Shown here: positions 1-8,347 of the stretch, in pieces
How positions within the stretch are numbered: the first letter of the stretch is position 1
How the letters are laid out: each line of letters begins with the position of its first letter
Assembly (NCBI GenBank): GCA_032027205.1
Contig: JAVSMN010000001.1
Location: forward strand, 1,302,001-1,366,000
Source of the DNA: Zeimonas sp032027205
GTDB taxonomy: Bacteria > Pseudomonadota > Gammaproteobacteria > Burkholderiales > Burkholderiaceae_E
Direction: 5' to 3'
Length of the DNA: 64,000 nucleotides
Translations under genes and position numbers: made by a program
The notes under the pieces: generated by a model
Seen by the model: the letters and a program-made list of their open reading frames with translations, nothing else
What the model was told of the DNA's origin: nothing
Database searches by the model: none

Positions 1-2
1 AG

Positions 3-1946
3 GTGATGATGTACGCGTTCCCGTCGTACATCGCAGCGCCCGGCGAGATCGAGCCGGCGCACGAATCGCTGATGCGCTGGGCGAGCCTGCTGCTCACCGT
101 CCCGGTCGTCTTCTATTCGGCCACGCCGTTCCTTGCCGGCGCCTGGCGCGACCTGCGCGCACGCAGCCTCGGCATGGACGTCCCGGTGGCGATCGGGGTG
201 CTGGCCGCTTTCGTCGCCAGCGTGCACGCCACCGTCGTCGGCCGAGGCGAGGTCTATTTCGACTCGGTGACGATGTTCGTCTGCCTGCTGCTGGCGGCGC
301 GCTACGTCGAATGGATCGCGCGTCGGCGCGCGGGGCGCGCGATCGACGCGGTCGCAGCCGCCGCACCCGATTCGGCCGAGCGCATCGATCCGGCCACCGG
401 CGCGATCGAGCGCGTGCCGGCCACGCGGCTCGCGCCGGGCGACCGGTTTCGCGTGGCGGTCGGCGAGCGCATCGCGGTCGACGCGCGCATCGTCGACGGG
501 CGCACGGCGATCGATGCGTCGCTGCTCACCGGCGAATCGATTCCGGTGGCGCGCGTCCGCGGCGACGAGGTGCCGGGCGGCGCGATCAACGCCGGCAGCG
601 CCTTCGTCGCGCAGGCGCTGCGCACCAGCGCCGACAGCGCGATCTCGACGATCGAGCGACTGATCGACCGCGCCGCCGCCGACAAACCCCGACTGGCCGG
701 ACTCGCCGAACGGGTCGCGCGCGGCTTCGTCCTCGCGCTGCTGCTGCTGGCGGGCGTGGTCTGGCTTGCGTGGATGCAGATCGACCCGACGCGCGCCGCG
801 GCGATCGCGATCGCGGTGCTGGTCGTGTCATGTCCGTGCGCGCTGTCGATGGCGATGCCCGCAGCGATGGCGGCGGCCACCGGCGCGGCAATCCGGCGCG
901 GAATGCTGATCGCGCGCGGCGATGCGCTCGAGCGACTCGCCGACTGTACCGACGTCGTCTTCGACAAGACCGGAACGTTGACGCAGGGCCGGCCGGAAGT
1001 GGTGCAGATCGAGCGCTTCAACCATGGCGACGACGACCTGCTCGCGCTGTGCGCGGCGCTCGAAGCCGGCCAATCCCATCCGTTCGCCACGGCGATCCTG
1101 CGCGCAGCCGAAGACGCGAACGTCGCCCCGCTGCACACCGACGCCCCGCCCGTCACCACCCCCGGCCTGGGCGTCGAAGCGGCCGTCGACGGACGCCGCT
1201 ATCGCCTCGGCTCCGCGCGCTGGGTCGCCGAATGGCACCCCTCGCTCGCCGCCGACGAAGCGGCCGGCGGGCCCGAGTCGGCTACTTCCCCTTCTCCCTT
1301 CCCTTCCTCCACCATCCTGCTGGTCGACGACCGCCGTCTGCTCGCACGCCTGCATCTGCGCGACCGTCTGCGCGGCGAAGCGCGCGAGGTCGTCGACGCG
1401 CTCGCCGCGCGCGGACTTCGCGTGCACCTGCTCTCCGGCGACCGCAGCGCGAGCGCGCAGGCAATCGCCGACGAACTGGCCATCGCCCATGTTCGCGCCG
1501 AGGCCGCCCCGGACGACAAGCTCGAATACGTGCGCGCCCTGCAGCGCGAGGGGCGCCGCGTCGCGATGATCGGCGACGGCATCAACGACGCACCGGTGCT
1601 CGCGGCAGCCGACGTCTCGGTGGCGGTAGGCGCGGCGAGCTCGCTCGCGCGAACCGCAGCCTCGGTCGTGCTGCTCGGCGGTTCGCTGCGCGAGCTGGTC
1701 GCGCTGCACGCGCTGGCGCAGCGCACGCGCCGCGTCGTCCGCCAGAACCTGGGTTGGGCGCTCGTCTACAATGCGGCCGCGATTCCGGCGGCGGCCCTCG
1801 GCTGGGTGCCACCCTGGCTCGCTGCGCTGGGCATGACGACCAGTTCGCTGCTGGTCGTTCTCAACGCGCTTCGTCTGATTCCGGGCTCGAAGCGCGCCGC
1901 CGGCTGCGAAGCGCCTGCGGCAGCGCCGACCGTGGCGGCCGCCTGA
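3..1946 (+). CDS. ccoI: Copper-translocating P1B-type ATPase CcoI (5' partial)
   Basis: Membrane P-type ATPase that supplies copper for assembly of the CuB site of cbb3 cytochrome oxidase. The visible 647 residues start inside the membrane domain, so the N-terminal metal-binding domain and first helices lie left of the window; the apparent start at base 3 is not real. Visible motifs are the actuator TGES (about residues 176-179), the metal-binding CPC in the transport helix (277-279), the phosphorylated aspartate in DKTGT (D321) and GDGIND in the hinge (524-529). The CPC motif and the position directly before ccoS and ccoNOQP favour CcoI over a general CopA exporter. Its stop codon abuts the ATG of ccoS, which implies translational coupling. 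Confidence 0.93.
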   Translation: MMMYAFPSYIAAPGEIEPAHESLMRWASLLLTVPVVFYSATPFLAGAWRDLRARSLGMDVPVAIGVLAAFVASVHATVVGRGEVYFDSVTMFVCLLLAARYVEWIARRRAGRAIDAVAAAAPDSAERIDPATGAIERVPATRLAPGDRFRVAVGERIAVDARIVDGRTAIDASLLTGESIPVARVRGDEVPGGAINAGSAFVAQALRTSADSAISTIERLIDRAAADKPRLAGLAERVARGFVLALLLLAGVVWLAWMQIDPTRAAAIAIAVLVVSCPCALSMAMPAAMAAATGAAIRRGMLIARGDALERLADCTDVVFDKTGTLTQGRPEVVQIERFNHGDDDLLALCAALEAGQSHPFATAILRAAEDANVAPLHTDAPPVTTPGLGVEAAVDGRRYRLGSARWVAEWHPSLAADEAAGGPESATSPSPFPSSTILLVDDRRLLARLHLRDRLRGEAREVVDALAARGLRVHLLSGDRSASAQAIADELAIAHVRAEAAPDDKLEYVRALQREGRRVAMIGDGINDAPVLAAADVSVAVGAASSLARTAASVVLLGGSLRELVALHALAQRTRRVVRQNLGWALVYNAAAIPAAALGWVPPWLAALGMTTSSLLVVLNALRLIPGSKRAAGCEAPAAAPTVAAA

Positions 1947-2141
1947 ATGGAAGCGCTGTACCTGCTCGTGCCGCTCAGCCTGGCGATCGTCGCCCTGGCG
2001 GCCTGGATCTTCCTGCGGATGTCGGACAGCGGGCAGTTCGACGACATGGATGGCCCGGCGCACAGCATCCTGCACGACGACGACCGCCCGCCGCAGGCGG
2101 CGAACGACAGGGCGGACGACGGCGATGTCCCGCGGCATTGA
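1947..2141 (+). CDS. ccoS: cbb3-type oxidase assembly protein CcoS
   Basis: Small (64 aa) single-helix membrane protein needed for maturation of cbb3 oxidase, probably for insertion of heme and copper into CcoN. One hydrophobic helix lies at about residues 4-24, followed by the family-typical segment with GQFDDMDGPAHSIL and an acidic tail. The ATG follows the ccoI stop with no gap. The end of the gene overlaps the proposed FNR-like site that drives ccoN. Length and context match the family. Confidence 0.93.
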   Translation: MEALYLLVPLSLAIVALAAWIFLRMSDSGQFDDMDGPAHSILHDDDRPPQAANDRADDGDVPRH

Positions 2142-2186
2142 CCGAAGGCAAATTCAATCGAACCCGTGCTTCCGATAATTCAGTTC
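2138..2186 (+). promoter_or_regulatory. Putative FNR/Anr-dependent class II promoter of ccoN
   Basis: TTGACCGAAGGCAA at 2138-2151 resembles the FNR/Anr site TTGATnnnnATCAA, with a good left half and a weaker right half. GATAAT at 2174-2179 is a near-consensus -10 element. A start placed 7 bases after the -10 falls at about 2186, which puts the centre of the box (2144.5) at -41.5, the standard distance for FNR activation. No good -35 hexamer is present, as usual for such promoters. The box overlaps the ccoS stop codon. Confidence 0.6.
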
Positions 2187-2203
2187 TCGTTCAAGGAAAT
2201 GGC

Positions 2204-3685
2204 ATGACCACAGTTGCGATCGGAGCCCCGGCGGGCGCTCCCGGCGCCTCGGGCGTATCGAACGCGGCCACCACGTACAACTACAAGGTGGTACGCCAGT
2301 TCGCGGTGATGACCGTCGTCTGGGGCGTCGTCGGCATGCTGGTCGGCGTGTGGATCGCCGCCGAGCTCGCCTGGCCGGCGCTCAACATGGACATCCCGTG
2401 GATCACGTACAGCAGGCTGCGCCCGCTGCACACGAACGCGGTGATCTTCGCCTTCGGCGGCAGCGCACTGTTCGCCACTTCGTACTTCGTCGTGCAGCGC
2501 ACCTGCCAGACGCCACTGTTCGCGCCGAAGCTGGCCGCCTTCTCGTTCTGGGGCTGGCAGGCGGTGATCGTCGCCGCCGCGATCACGCTTCCGCTGGGCC
2601 TGTCCACCACCAAGGAGTACGCCGAACTCGAGTGGCCGATCGACGTGCTGATCGCGCTCGTGTGGATTGCCTACGCGATCGTCTTCTTTGGCACGATCGC
2701 CAAGCGAAAGACGCCGCACATCTACGTGGCGAACTGGTTCTTCGGCGCCTACGTGATCACGATCGCCGTGCTGCACATCGTCAACAGCGCCGCGCTGCCG
2801 GTCACGTGGACGAAGTCGTACTCCGCCTACGCCGGCGTGCAGGACGCAATGGTGCAGTGGTGGTACGGCCATAACGCGGTGGGCTTCTTCCTCACCGCGG
2901 GATTCCTCGGGATGATGTACTACTTCATCCCGAAGCAGGCCGAGCGCCCCGTCTACTCGTACCGGCTGTCGATCGTGCACTTCTGGGCACTGATCTTCAC
3001 CTACATGTGGGCCGGTCCGCACCACCTGCACTACACGGCGCTGCCCGACTGGGCGCAGAGCGTGGGCATGGTGTTCTCGCTGATCCTGCTCGCGCCGTCG
3101 TGGGGCGGCATGATCAACGGGATCATGACGCTGTCGGGCGCGTGGCACAAACTGCGCGAAGACCCGATCCTGAAGTTCCTCGTCGTGTCGCTGTCGTTCT
3201 ACGGCATGTCGACCTTCGAGGGGCCGATGATGTCGATCAAGACGGTCAACGCGCTGTCGCACTACACCGACTGGACGATCGGCCACGTGCATTCGGGCGC
3301 ACTGGGCTGGGTCGGCTTCATCACGATGGGCTCGATCTACTACCTGATCCCACGCCTGTTCGGACGCACGCAGATGTACAGCGTGCGGCTGATCGAAACG
3401 CACTTCTGGATCGCCACCATCGGCGTCGTGCTCTACATCGCCGCGCTATGGATCGCCGGCGTCACGCAGGGCCTGATGTGGCGCGCGACGAACGTCGACG
3501 GCACGCTCACGTACGCGTTCGTCGAATCGGTGAAGGCCTCGTATCCGTACTGGTACATCCGCTTCGCGGGCGGGCTGCTCTATCTCGGCGGAATGCTGCT
3601 GATGCTCTACAACACCGTGATGACGATCCGCGCGGGCAAGGCCGTCGACGCACCGGTGCCGGCCGTCGCAGCGACGCACGCCTGA
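2204..3685 (+). CDS. ccoN: Cytochrome c oxidase, cbb3-type, subunit I (CcoN)
   Basis: Catalytic heme b/heme b3-CuB subunit of the high-affinity cbb3 terminal oxidase, 493 aa with about 12-14 membrane helices. Histidine ligand regions are visible: RPLHTNAV (low-spin heme), YGHNAVGFF and GPHHLHYTALPDW (CuB), and GHVHSGALGWVG (hemes). The start at 2204 is supported by an AAGGAA ribosome-binding site just upstream and by the proposed start of transcription near 2186; the open frame extends far upstream only because it shadows ccoI. It is followed by ccoO, ccoQ and ccoP in the usual order. Low-oxygen induction is likely from the FNR-like box. Confidence 0.97.
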   Translation: MTTVAIGAPAGAPGASGVSNAATTYNYKVVRQFAVMTVVWGVVGMLVGVWIAAELAWPALNMDIPWITYSRLRPLHTNAVIFAFGGSALFATSYFVVQRTCQTPLFAPKLAAFSFWGWQAVIVAAAITLPLGLSTTKEYAELEWPIDVLIALVWIAYAIVFFGTIAKRKTPHIYVANWFFGAYVITIAVLHIVNSAALPVTWTKSYSAYAGVQDAMVQWWYGHNAVGFFLTAGFLGMMYYFIPKQAERPVYSYRLSIVHFWALIFTYMWAGPHHLHYTALPDWAQSVGMVFSLILLAPSWGGMINGIMTLSGAWHKLREDPILKFLVVSLSFYGMSTFEGPMMSIKTVNALSHYTDWTIGHVHSGALGWVGFITMGSIYYLIPRLFGRTQMYSVRLIETHFWIATIGVVLYIAALWIAGVTQGLMWRATNVDGTLTYAFVESVKASYPYWYIRFAGGLLYLGGMLLMLYNTVMTIRAGKAVDAPVPAVAATHA

Positions 3686-3695
3686 AGGAAGGGAA

Positions 3696-4313
3696 ATGAA
3701 GTTCACGCACGCCCTGATCGAGAAGAACCTCACGCTGATGATCGTGCTGATCATCGCCGCCATCAGCGTCGGCGGCCTGGTCGAGATCGTTCCGCTGTTC
3801 TTCCAGAAGTCCACGACGGAACCGGTGGACGGACTGAAGCCGTACGGCGCGCTCGAACTGGTCGGCCGCGACGTCTACATCCGCGAAGGCTGCTCGAACT
3901 GCCACTCGCAGATGATTCGCCCGTTCCGCGCCGAAACCGAGCGCTACGGCCACTACTCGGTGGCCGGCGAGTTCGTCTACGACCGTCCGTTCCTGTGGGG
4001 CAGCAAGCGCACCGGGCCCGATCTCGCGCGCGTCGGCGGTCGCTACAGCGACGAATGGCACCGCGTGCACCTGACGAACCCGCGCGACCTGGTGCCCGAA
4101 TCGAACATGCCCGGCTATCCGTGGCTGTCGAAGGCCGCCGCCGACGACGGCACGGTGGGCAAGCGCATGAGCGTGCTGCGCAAGCTCGGTCATCCGTACA
4201 GCGACGAGGACATCGCCGGCGCTCCGCAGGTGCTGAAGGAGCGCACCGAGATGGACGCATTGATTGCGTACCTGCAGGTGCTGGGCACGTCGATCCGCAG
4301 CACCGCGCGCTGA
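3696..4313 (+). CDS. ccoO: Cytochrome c oxidase, cbb3-type, subunit II (CcoO)
   Basis: Membrane-anchored monoheme cytochrome c of the cbb3 oxidase, 205 aa. It passes electrons from CcoP to the heme b centre in CcoN. It has an N-terminal anchor helix at about residues 13-36 and one heme-binding motif CSNCH at 66-70, followed by QMIRPFR, typical of CcoO. A candidate axial methionine is in ESNMPGYPWL. A strong AAGGAAGGGAA ribosome-binding site lies between the ccoN stop and this ATG. Full length for the family. Confidence 0.97.
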   Translation: MKFTHALIEKNLTLMIVLIIAAISVGGLVEIVPLFFQKSTTEPVDGLKPYGALELVGRDVYIREGCSNCHSQMIRPFRAETERYGHYSVAGEFVYDRPFLWGSKRTGPDLARVGGRYSDEWHRVHLTNPRDLVPESNMPGYPWLSKAAADDGTVGKRMSVLRKLGHPYSDEDIAGAPQVLKERTEMDALIAYLQVLGTSIRSTAR

Positions 4314-4333
4314 GCACGCACGAAGGAACCACG

Positions 4334-4495
4334 ATGGACGTCAACGTATTCCGCGGCATGCTCGCGGTCGTCTGCCTGCTCGCGTTTCTCGGCATCGTCG
4401 CCTGGGCGTGGAGCCGTAACCAGCGGGAGCGCTTCGCCGAAGCAGCGATGCTCCCGTTCGCCGAAGAAGACCAGGAAGCGAAACACCATGGCTGA
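4334..4495 (+). CDS. ccoQ: cbb3-type oxidase subunit IV (CcoQ)
   Basis: Small membrane subunit (53 aa) that stabilises the cbb3 complex. One helix spans about residues 8-26, followed by the charged segment SRNQRERFAEAAMLPF, which is characteristic of CcoQ/FixQ. The start is set by a GAAGGA ribosome-binding site a few bases upstream. The reading frame overlaps the start of ccoP by 8 bases, so the two are probably translationally coupled. Confidence 0.93.
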   Translation: MDVNVFRGMLAVVCLLAFLGIVAWAWSRNQRERFAEAAMLPFAEEDQEAKHHG

Positions 4496-5426
4496 TTTCG
4501 TCGCTCCGGGCTGGAGCCTGTACATCACGATCGTCACCCTCGTCTCGGTCGCCTTCTGCGTCTGGCTCACGCTGGTGCTCGCGCGTGGACGCACGCCGGG
4601 CAAGGTGGATACCACCGGGCACCGCTGGGACGGCGATCTCGAGGAATACAACAACCCGCTGCCGCGCTGGTGGCTGTGGCTGTTCCTGATCACCTGCATC
4701 TTCGCCTTCGCCTATCTCGCGTTGTACCCGGGGCTCGGCTCGTTCCAGGGGCTGCTCGGCTGGAGCCAGAAGAACCAGTACGAACGCGAAGTGGCGCGCG
4801 TCGACGAGAGCGCCGCGCCGCTGTTCGCGAAGTACCTGCAGCAGGACGTTCCCACCGTGGCCGCCGATCCCCAGGCGCGCGCGATGGGCGAGCGCATGTA
4901 CCTCACCTACTGCGTGCAGTGCCACGGATCGGATGCACGCGGCAGCCGCGGCTTCCCGAACCTGTCCGACGCCGACTGGCTCTACGGCGGCGACCCCGAC
5001 ACGATCAAGACGACGATCACGCAGGGCCGCAACGGGGTCATGCCGCCGATGGCGGCGGCGCTCGGCACCGCCGACGACGTGAAGAACGTCGCGAACCACG
5101 TGCTGTCGCTGTCGGGCAGCCGGCACGACGAGGCCGCCGCCGCAGCCGGGCGCGAGAAGTTCGCCGTCTGCGCCGCCTGCCACGGAGAGACGGGCACCGG
5201 CAACCCGGCGCTCGGCGCGCCGAACCTCAGCGACAAGACCTGGCTCTACGGCGGCAGCCTCGCGACGATCGTCGAGACGATCGAGCGCGGGCGCAGCAAC
5301 CAGATGCCGGCTTTCGGCGAAATGCTCTCACCGGGCAAGATTCACCTGCTGACCGCCTACGTCTGGAGCCTCTCGAACGGAGCGGCCTCCGGCGCAGCCG
5401 GCGGCGCAACAGCGAAGACGAATTGA
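4488..5426 (+). CDS. ccoP: Cytochrome c oxidase, cbb3-type, subunit III (CcoP)
   Basis: Diheme membrane cytochrome c (312 aa), the electron entry point of the cbb3 oxidase. Two N-terminal helices (about residues 7-28 and 60-82) flank the conserved WDGDLEEYNNPLPRWW segment. Two periplasmic heme motifs follow: CVQCH starting at residue 142 and CAACH starting at residue 228, each with the NLSD..WLYGG pattern repeated after it. AGGAAG upstream of the ATG serves as ribosome-binding site inside the end of ccoQ. Its TGA overlaps the proposed TTG start of ccoG. Confidence 0.97.
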   Translation: MADFVAPGWSLYITIVTLVSVAFCVWLTLVLARGRTPGKVDTTGHRWDGDLEEYNNPLPRWWLWLFLITCIFAFAYLALYPGLGSFQGLLGWSQKNQYEREVARVDESAAPLFAKYLQQDVPTVAADPQARAMGERMYLTYCVQCHGSDARGSRGFPNLSDADWLYGGDPDTIKTTITQGRNGVMPPMAAALGTADDVKNVANHVLSLSGSRHDEAAAAAGREKFAVCAACHGETGTGNPALGAPNLSDKTWLYGGSLATIVETIERGRSNQMPAFGEMLSPGKIHLLTAYVWSLSNGAASGAAGGATAKTN

Positions 5427-6883
5427 GCGCAGTACGTCCCTCGACTTCGGGCGCCTCGCCGACGGCGGGCAATGCCGCGGGCGCGAAGCGCGCGCCGCAG
5501 CCGGCCGACACCGAAGTCGCGCTGTACGAGGTCCGCCGCAAGGTCTATCCGCGCTCGGTCACCGGCTGGTACGCGCGCTGGCGCTGGGCGCTGGTGTGGC
5601 TCACGCAGCTCGTCTTCTACGGGCTGCCGTGGCTGTCCTGGGGCGATCGCCCGGCGGTGCTCTTCGATCTCGAGGCGCGCCGTTTCTACCTGTTCGGACT
5701 CGTCCTGTACCCACAGGACTTCATCTACCTGACGGCGCTGCTGGTCATCTCGGCGCTCGGCCTGTTCCTGTTCACCGCGGTCGCCGGTCGACTGTGGTGC
5801 GGCTACGCGTGCCCGCAGACGGTCTACACCGAGATCTTCATGTGGATCGAGCAGCGCATCGAGGGAGATCGCGTTGCGCGAATGAGGCTCGACCGCGCGC
5901 CGATGAGCGCGGCCAAGCTCGCGCGCAAGGCGGCCAAGCACGCAGCCTGGTTCGCCGTGGCGTTGTGGACCGGCATCACCTTCGTCGGCTACTTCACACC
6001 GATCGACCAGCTGCTCGCCGGCATCGTCACGCTCACGCTCGGACCGTGGCAGAGCTTCTGGGTGTTGTTCTACGGTTTCGCCACCTGGGGCAATGCCGGC
6101 TTCATGCGCGAGCAGGTGTGCAAGTACATGTGTCCTTACGCACGCTTCCAGAGCGTGATGTTCGACAAGGACACGATGGTCATCACCTACGACCGCGAGC
6201 GCGGCGAGCCGCGCGGCTCGCGCTCGCGCAAGGTCGATCCCGCCTCCCTCGGGCTGGGCTCCTGCGTCGACTGCGACATCTGCGTGCAGGTGTGCCCCAC
6301 CGGCATCGACATCCGCCAGGGCCTGCAGATCGAGTGCATCGGCTGCGCCGCGTGCATCGACGGCTGCGACCAGGTGATGGACAAGATGGGCTATCCGCGC
6401 GGGCTCATCCGCTACACGACGCAGAACGCGCTCGACAACAAGCTCGACCGCGGCGCGATCTGGCGTCGCGTGCTGCGCCCGCGCGTGCTGCTCTACAGCG
6501 CGGTGCTGCTGGCGGTTACGATCGCGGTTTTCGCGCACCTGGCGATGCGCGCGCCGCTGAAGGCCGATGTGATGCGCGACAGCGCGCTCGGCCGGGAAGT
6601 CGAGGAAGGCATGATCGAGAACAGCTACCGCGTGCAGATCATCAACCCGAGCGAGCACACGCGTCGCTTCCGCGTGGTGGCGAGCGGCATCGATACGGTC
6701 TTCGTCGTCGGCGAAACCGAGTTCGACGTCGAGCCGGCCGGCGTACGGCTGGTGCCGGTGAGCGCGCGCGTCGAGCCGGGCCACGCCGCGCGAGGCAGCA
6801 ACCCGATCACCTTCCGCGTACAAGCGGTCGACGATCCGTCGGTGGCCGTCGATGCACGATCGACCTTCTTCGTGCCACGCTGA
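5423..6883 (+). CDS. ccoG: cbb3 oxidase accessory iron-sulfur protein CcoG (FixG-like)
   Basis: Membrane protein with two [4Fe-4S]-type clusters, proposed to reduce copper during cbb3 oxidase assembly. 486 aa from a TTG start whose last two bases belong to the ccoP stop. I chose it because no other start codon lies near the expected N-terminus; the open frame upstream is a shadow of ccoP. Visible: several N-terminal membrane helices, GYACPQTVYTEIF, CKYMCPYARFQS, then the ferredoxin motif CVDCDICVQVCP (from about residue 281) and CIGCAACIDGC. A later helix precedes an Ig-like periplasmic C-terminal domain. The exact start is uncertain. Confidence 0.93.
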   Translation: MSAVRPSTSGASPTAGNAAGAKRAPQPADTEVALYEVRRKVYPRSVTGWYARWRWALVWLTQLVFYGLPWLSWGDRPAVLFDLEARRFYLFGLVLYPQDFIYLTALLVISALGLFLFTAVAGRLWCGYACPQTVYTEIFMWIEQRIEGDRVARMRLDRAPMSAAKLARKAAKHAAWFAVALWTGITFVGYFTPIDQLLAGIVTLTLGPWQSFWVLFYGFATWGNAGFMREQVCKYMCPYARFQSVMFDKDTMVITYDRERGEPRGSRSRKVDPASLGLGSCVDCDICVQVCPTGIDIRQGLQIECIGCAACIDGCDQVMDKMGYPRGLIRYTTQNALDNKLDRGAIWRRVLRPRVLLYSAVLLAVTIAVFAHLAMRAPLKADVMRDSALGREVEEGMIENSYRVQIINPSEHTRRFRVVASGIDTVFVVGETEFDVEPAGVRLVPVSARVEPGHAARGSNPITFRVQAVDDPSVAVDARSTFFVPR

Positions 6884-6902
6884 GCGCAGCGGGAGCGCCG
6901 AA

Positions 6903-7466
6903 ATGCAGACGACGCTGGCAATGAAGAAGGCCACTACGACGACGACCCCTGCCGCCCGGCCTTGGTATCGGCACGCGTGGCCGTGGCTGCTCGCCATCGC
7001 ACCCGCCGCCGCGCTGCTCGGCGGCATCGTCACGCTGTGGCTCGCCGTGACCACCAGCGACTCGCTCGTCGTCGATGACTACTACCGCGAAGGACGGGCG
7101 ATCAACCAGCAGCTGGCGCGCGATCGGCTTGCCGGTGCACTCGGACTTCGCGCCGAGTTGCGCTTCGAGCCGGCGCCCGCCACGGGCAGTGCGCCCGCCG
7201 TCACGCTGCAGCTCGCGGCCGAACGCGGTTCGGCGTGGCCGCCCGAACTCGGGCTGCGCGTCGTCCACGCAACGATCGCATCGCTCGATCGCGAATACCG
7301 GCTCGAACACGTCGGAGACGGTCGCTACCGCGCCGCCGGCTCCGCTCCGCAGGCCGCCGGCCACTGGCTGGTGCAGATCGAAGATGCCGGACGCACCTGG
7401 CGCCTGGTCGCGCCATCGGTCACCAGTTTCGATGCGCCGCTGACGCTGCAGGCGGGAAAGCAATGA
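6903..7466 (+). CDS. ccoH: cbb3 oxidase assembly protein FixH/CcoH family
   Basis: Single-pass membrane protein (187 aa) required for stable assembly of cbb3 oxidase. It has one N-terminal helix at about residues 27-50 (WPWLLAIAPAAALLGGIVTLWL), followed by DDYYREGRAINQQLARD, the FixH signature, and a periplasmic beta-rich domain. GGGAG upstream supports the ATG at 6903 rather than the earlier in-frame ATG at 6852, which lies inside ccoG. Its stop overlaps the next gene by four bases. Confidence 0.9.
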   Translation: MQTTLAMKKATTTTTPAARPWYRHAWPWLLAIAPAAALLGGIVTLWLAVTTSDSLVVDDYYREGRAINQQLARDRLAGALGLRAELRFEPAPATGSAPAVTLQLAAERGSAWPPELGLRVVHATIASLDREYRLEHVGDGRYRAAGSAPQAAGHWLVQIEDAGRTWRLVAPSVTSFDAPLTLQAGKQ

Positions 7467-7789
7467 GCGCAACGCCCGGCCCCGGCCCGCTCGCCGCACC
7501 CGACGATCCGCGCGTCGACGTGGCAGGCGAATCGCGCCTGCAGCGCATCGGCCACGTCGTCATGCAGGTGCTGTGGCCCGCGTTCCTGATGGCGATCGTC
7601 GCGGAAGGGATCTTCTTCTCGATGATCGACCCGCGTGAACTGCAGATCGTCGCCGACTGGCTGCGCGAAAGCCGCATCGCCGCCTACACGGTGGCGTTCT
7701 TCGTGTTCTGGGCGCTGTTCGCCGGGTCGAGCGGGATCACCTATCTGCTCGCGCACGGCGTCGGCCGGCGCACGCCAGGCCGGGACTGA
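7463..7789 (+). CDS. Small membrane protein co-translated with ccoH
   Basis: 108 aa with two hydrophobic segments (about residues 32-52 and 72-95, the second containing VAFFVFWALFAGSSGITYLL) and hydrophilic ends. I do not recognise a named family with certainty; similar short proteins often follow ccoH in Burkholderiales. Its ATG overlaps the ccoH stop (ATGA), and it is the last gene of the ccoIS-NOQP-GH series. The simplest inference is a membrane accessory protein of cbb3 oxidase. No catalytic motif or metal-binding cysteines are visible. Confidence 0.75.
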   Translation: MSATPGPGPLAAPDDPRVDVAGESRLQRIGHVVMQVLWPAFLMAIVAEGIFFSMIDPRELQIVADWLRESRIAAYTVAFFVFWALFAGSSGITYLLAHGVGRRTPGRD

Positions 7790-7854
7790 TCGGTTCCAGC
7801 GCACGCCGGGAAGTCGCGCGCCGCTGCTGCGGCCTTCGGCGGGCAACCCACCGT

Positions 7855-8247
7855 TCAGCGCCCTTCCCAGTCGCTCAGCCGGCGACGATCACGCTTCGTC
7901 GGGCGTCCACCCTCGATGGCCTCGGCCGGCTCGGCACTCCAGCGGCGCTGCTCGCGCCGCCGCTCGCGTCGCTCGATCGATTCGGCACTCTCCTCGTACA
8001 GCGTGCGCGCCACCGGCGCCGGACCTCGCCGATCGCTGATCGCGAGCACGCGCACGACGCGTTCGTCATCGCCGACGCGCACCGACACCTCATCGCCGAC
8101 GCGCACCGGACGCGCCGGCTTCACGCGTTGTCCGCCGACGACCACGCGACCGCTCTCGACCGCCTGCCGGGCGAGATTGCGCGCGGAATAGAAGCGCGCC
8201 GCCCACAGCCATTTGTCGATGCGTACGTCGCCCTGCGGATCAGGCAT
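7855..8247 (-). CDS. hslR: RNA-binding S4 domain heat-shock protein (Hsp15/HslR family)
   Basis: 130 aa protein whose family binds stalled 50S subunits carrying nascent chain-tRNA and recycles them. The S4 RNA-binding domain covers about residues 8-70: RIDKWLWAARFYSARNLARQAVESGRVVVGG, then RPVRVGDEV. A basic C-terminal region (ERRERRREQRR, RPTKRDRRRL) follows, as in Hsp15. It converges with the small membrane protein gene and diverges from the MaoC gene. Confidence 0.9.
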   Translation of the reverse strand: MPDPQGDVRIDKWLWAARFYSARNLARQAVESGRVVVGGQRVKPARPVRVGDEVSVRVGDDERVVRVLAISDRRGPAPVARTLYEESAESIERRERRREQRRWSAEPAEAIEGGRPTKRDRRRLSDWEGR

Positions 8248-8280
8248 CGGCAGGCGAGCGGCGGCGCATGGGAGCGATCA

Positions 8281-8310
8281 TTGGAAAAGCGGCGGGCTTT
8301 TCTGTATTTT
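8281..8310 (+). promoter_or_regulatory. Candidate sigma70-type promoter of the MaoC gene
   Basis: TTGGAA at 8281-8286 and TATTTT at 8305-8310, with an 18-base spacer, stand out in the hslR-maoC divergent gap as an AT-rich island in GC-rich DNA. Each hexamer matches consensus at four of six positions. A TG precedes the -10 element. The predicted start of transcription is about 30 bases before the ATG. Confidence 0.4.
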
Positions 8311-8347
8311 AGGCCGCTTCCCGTCGCGCCTACGGAGCTCCGCAGTC

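Noticed and set aside
1280..1320. Pyrimidine-rich stretch resembling the GTGAAGGG repeats
   Set aside because: It is coding sequence within ccoI, without an inverted partner, and keeps the reading frame.
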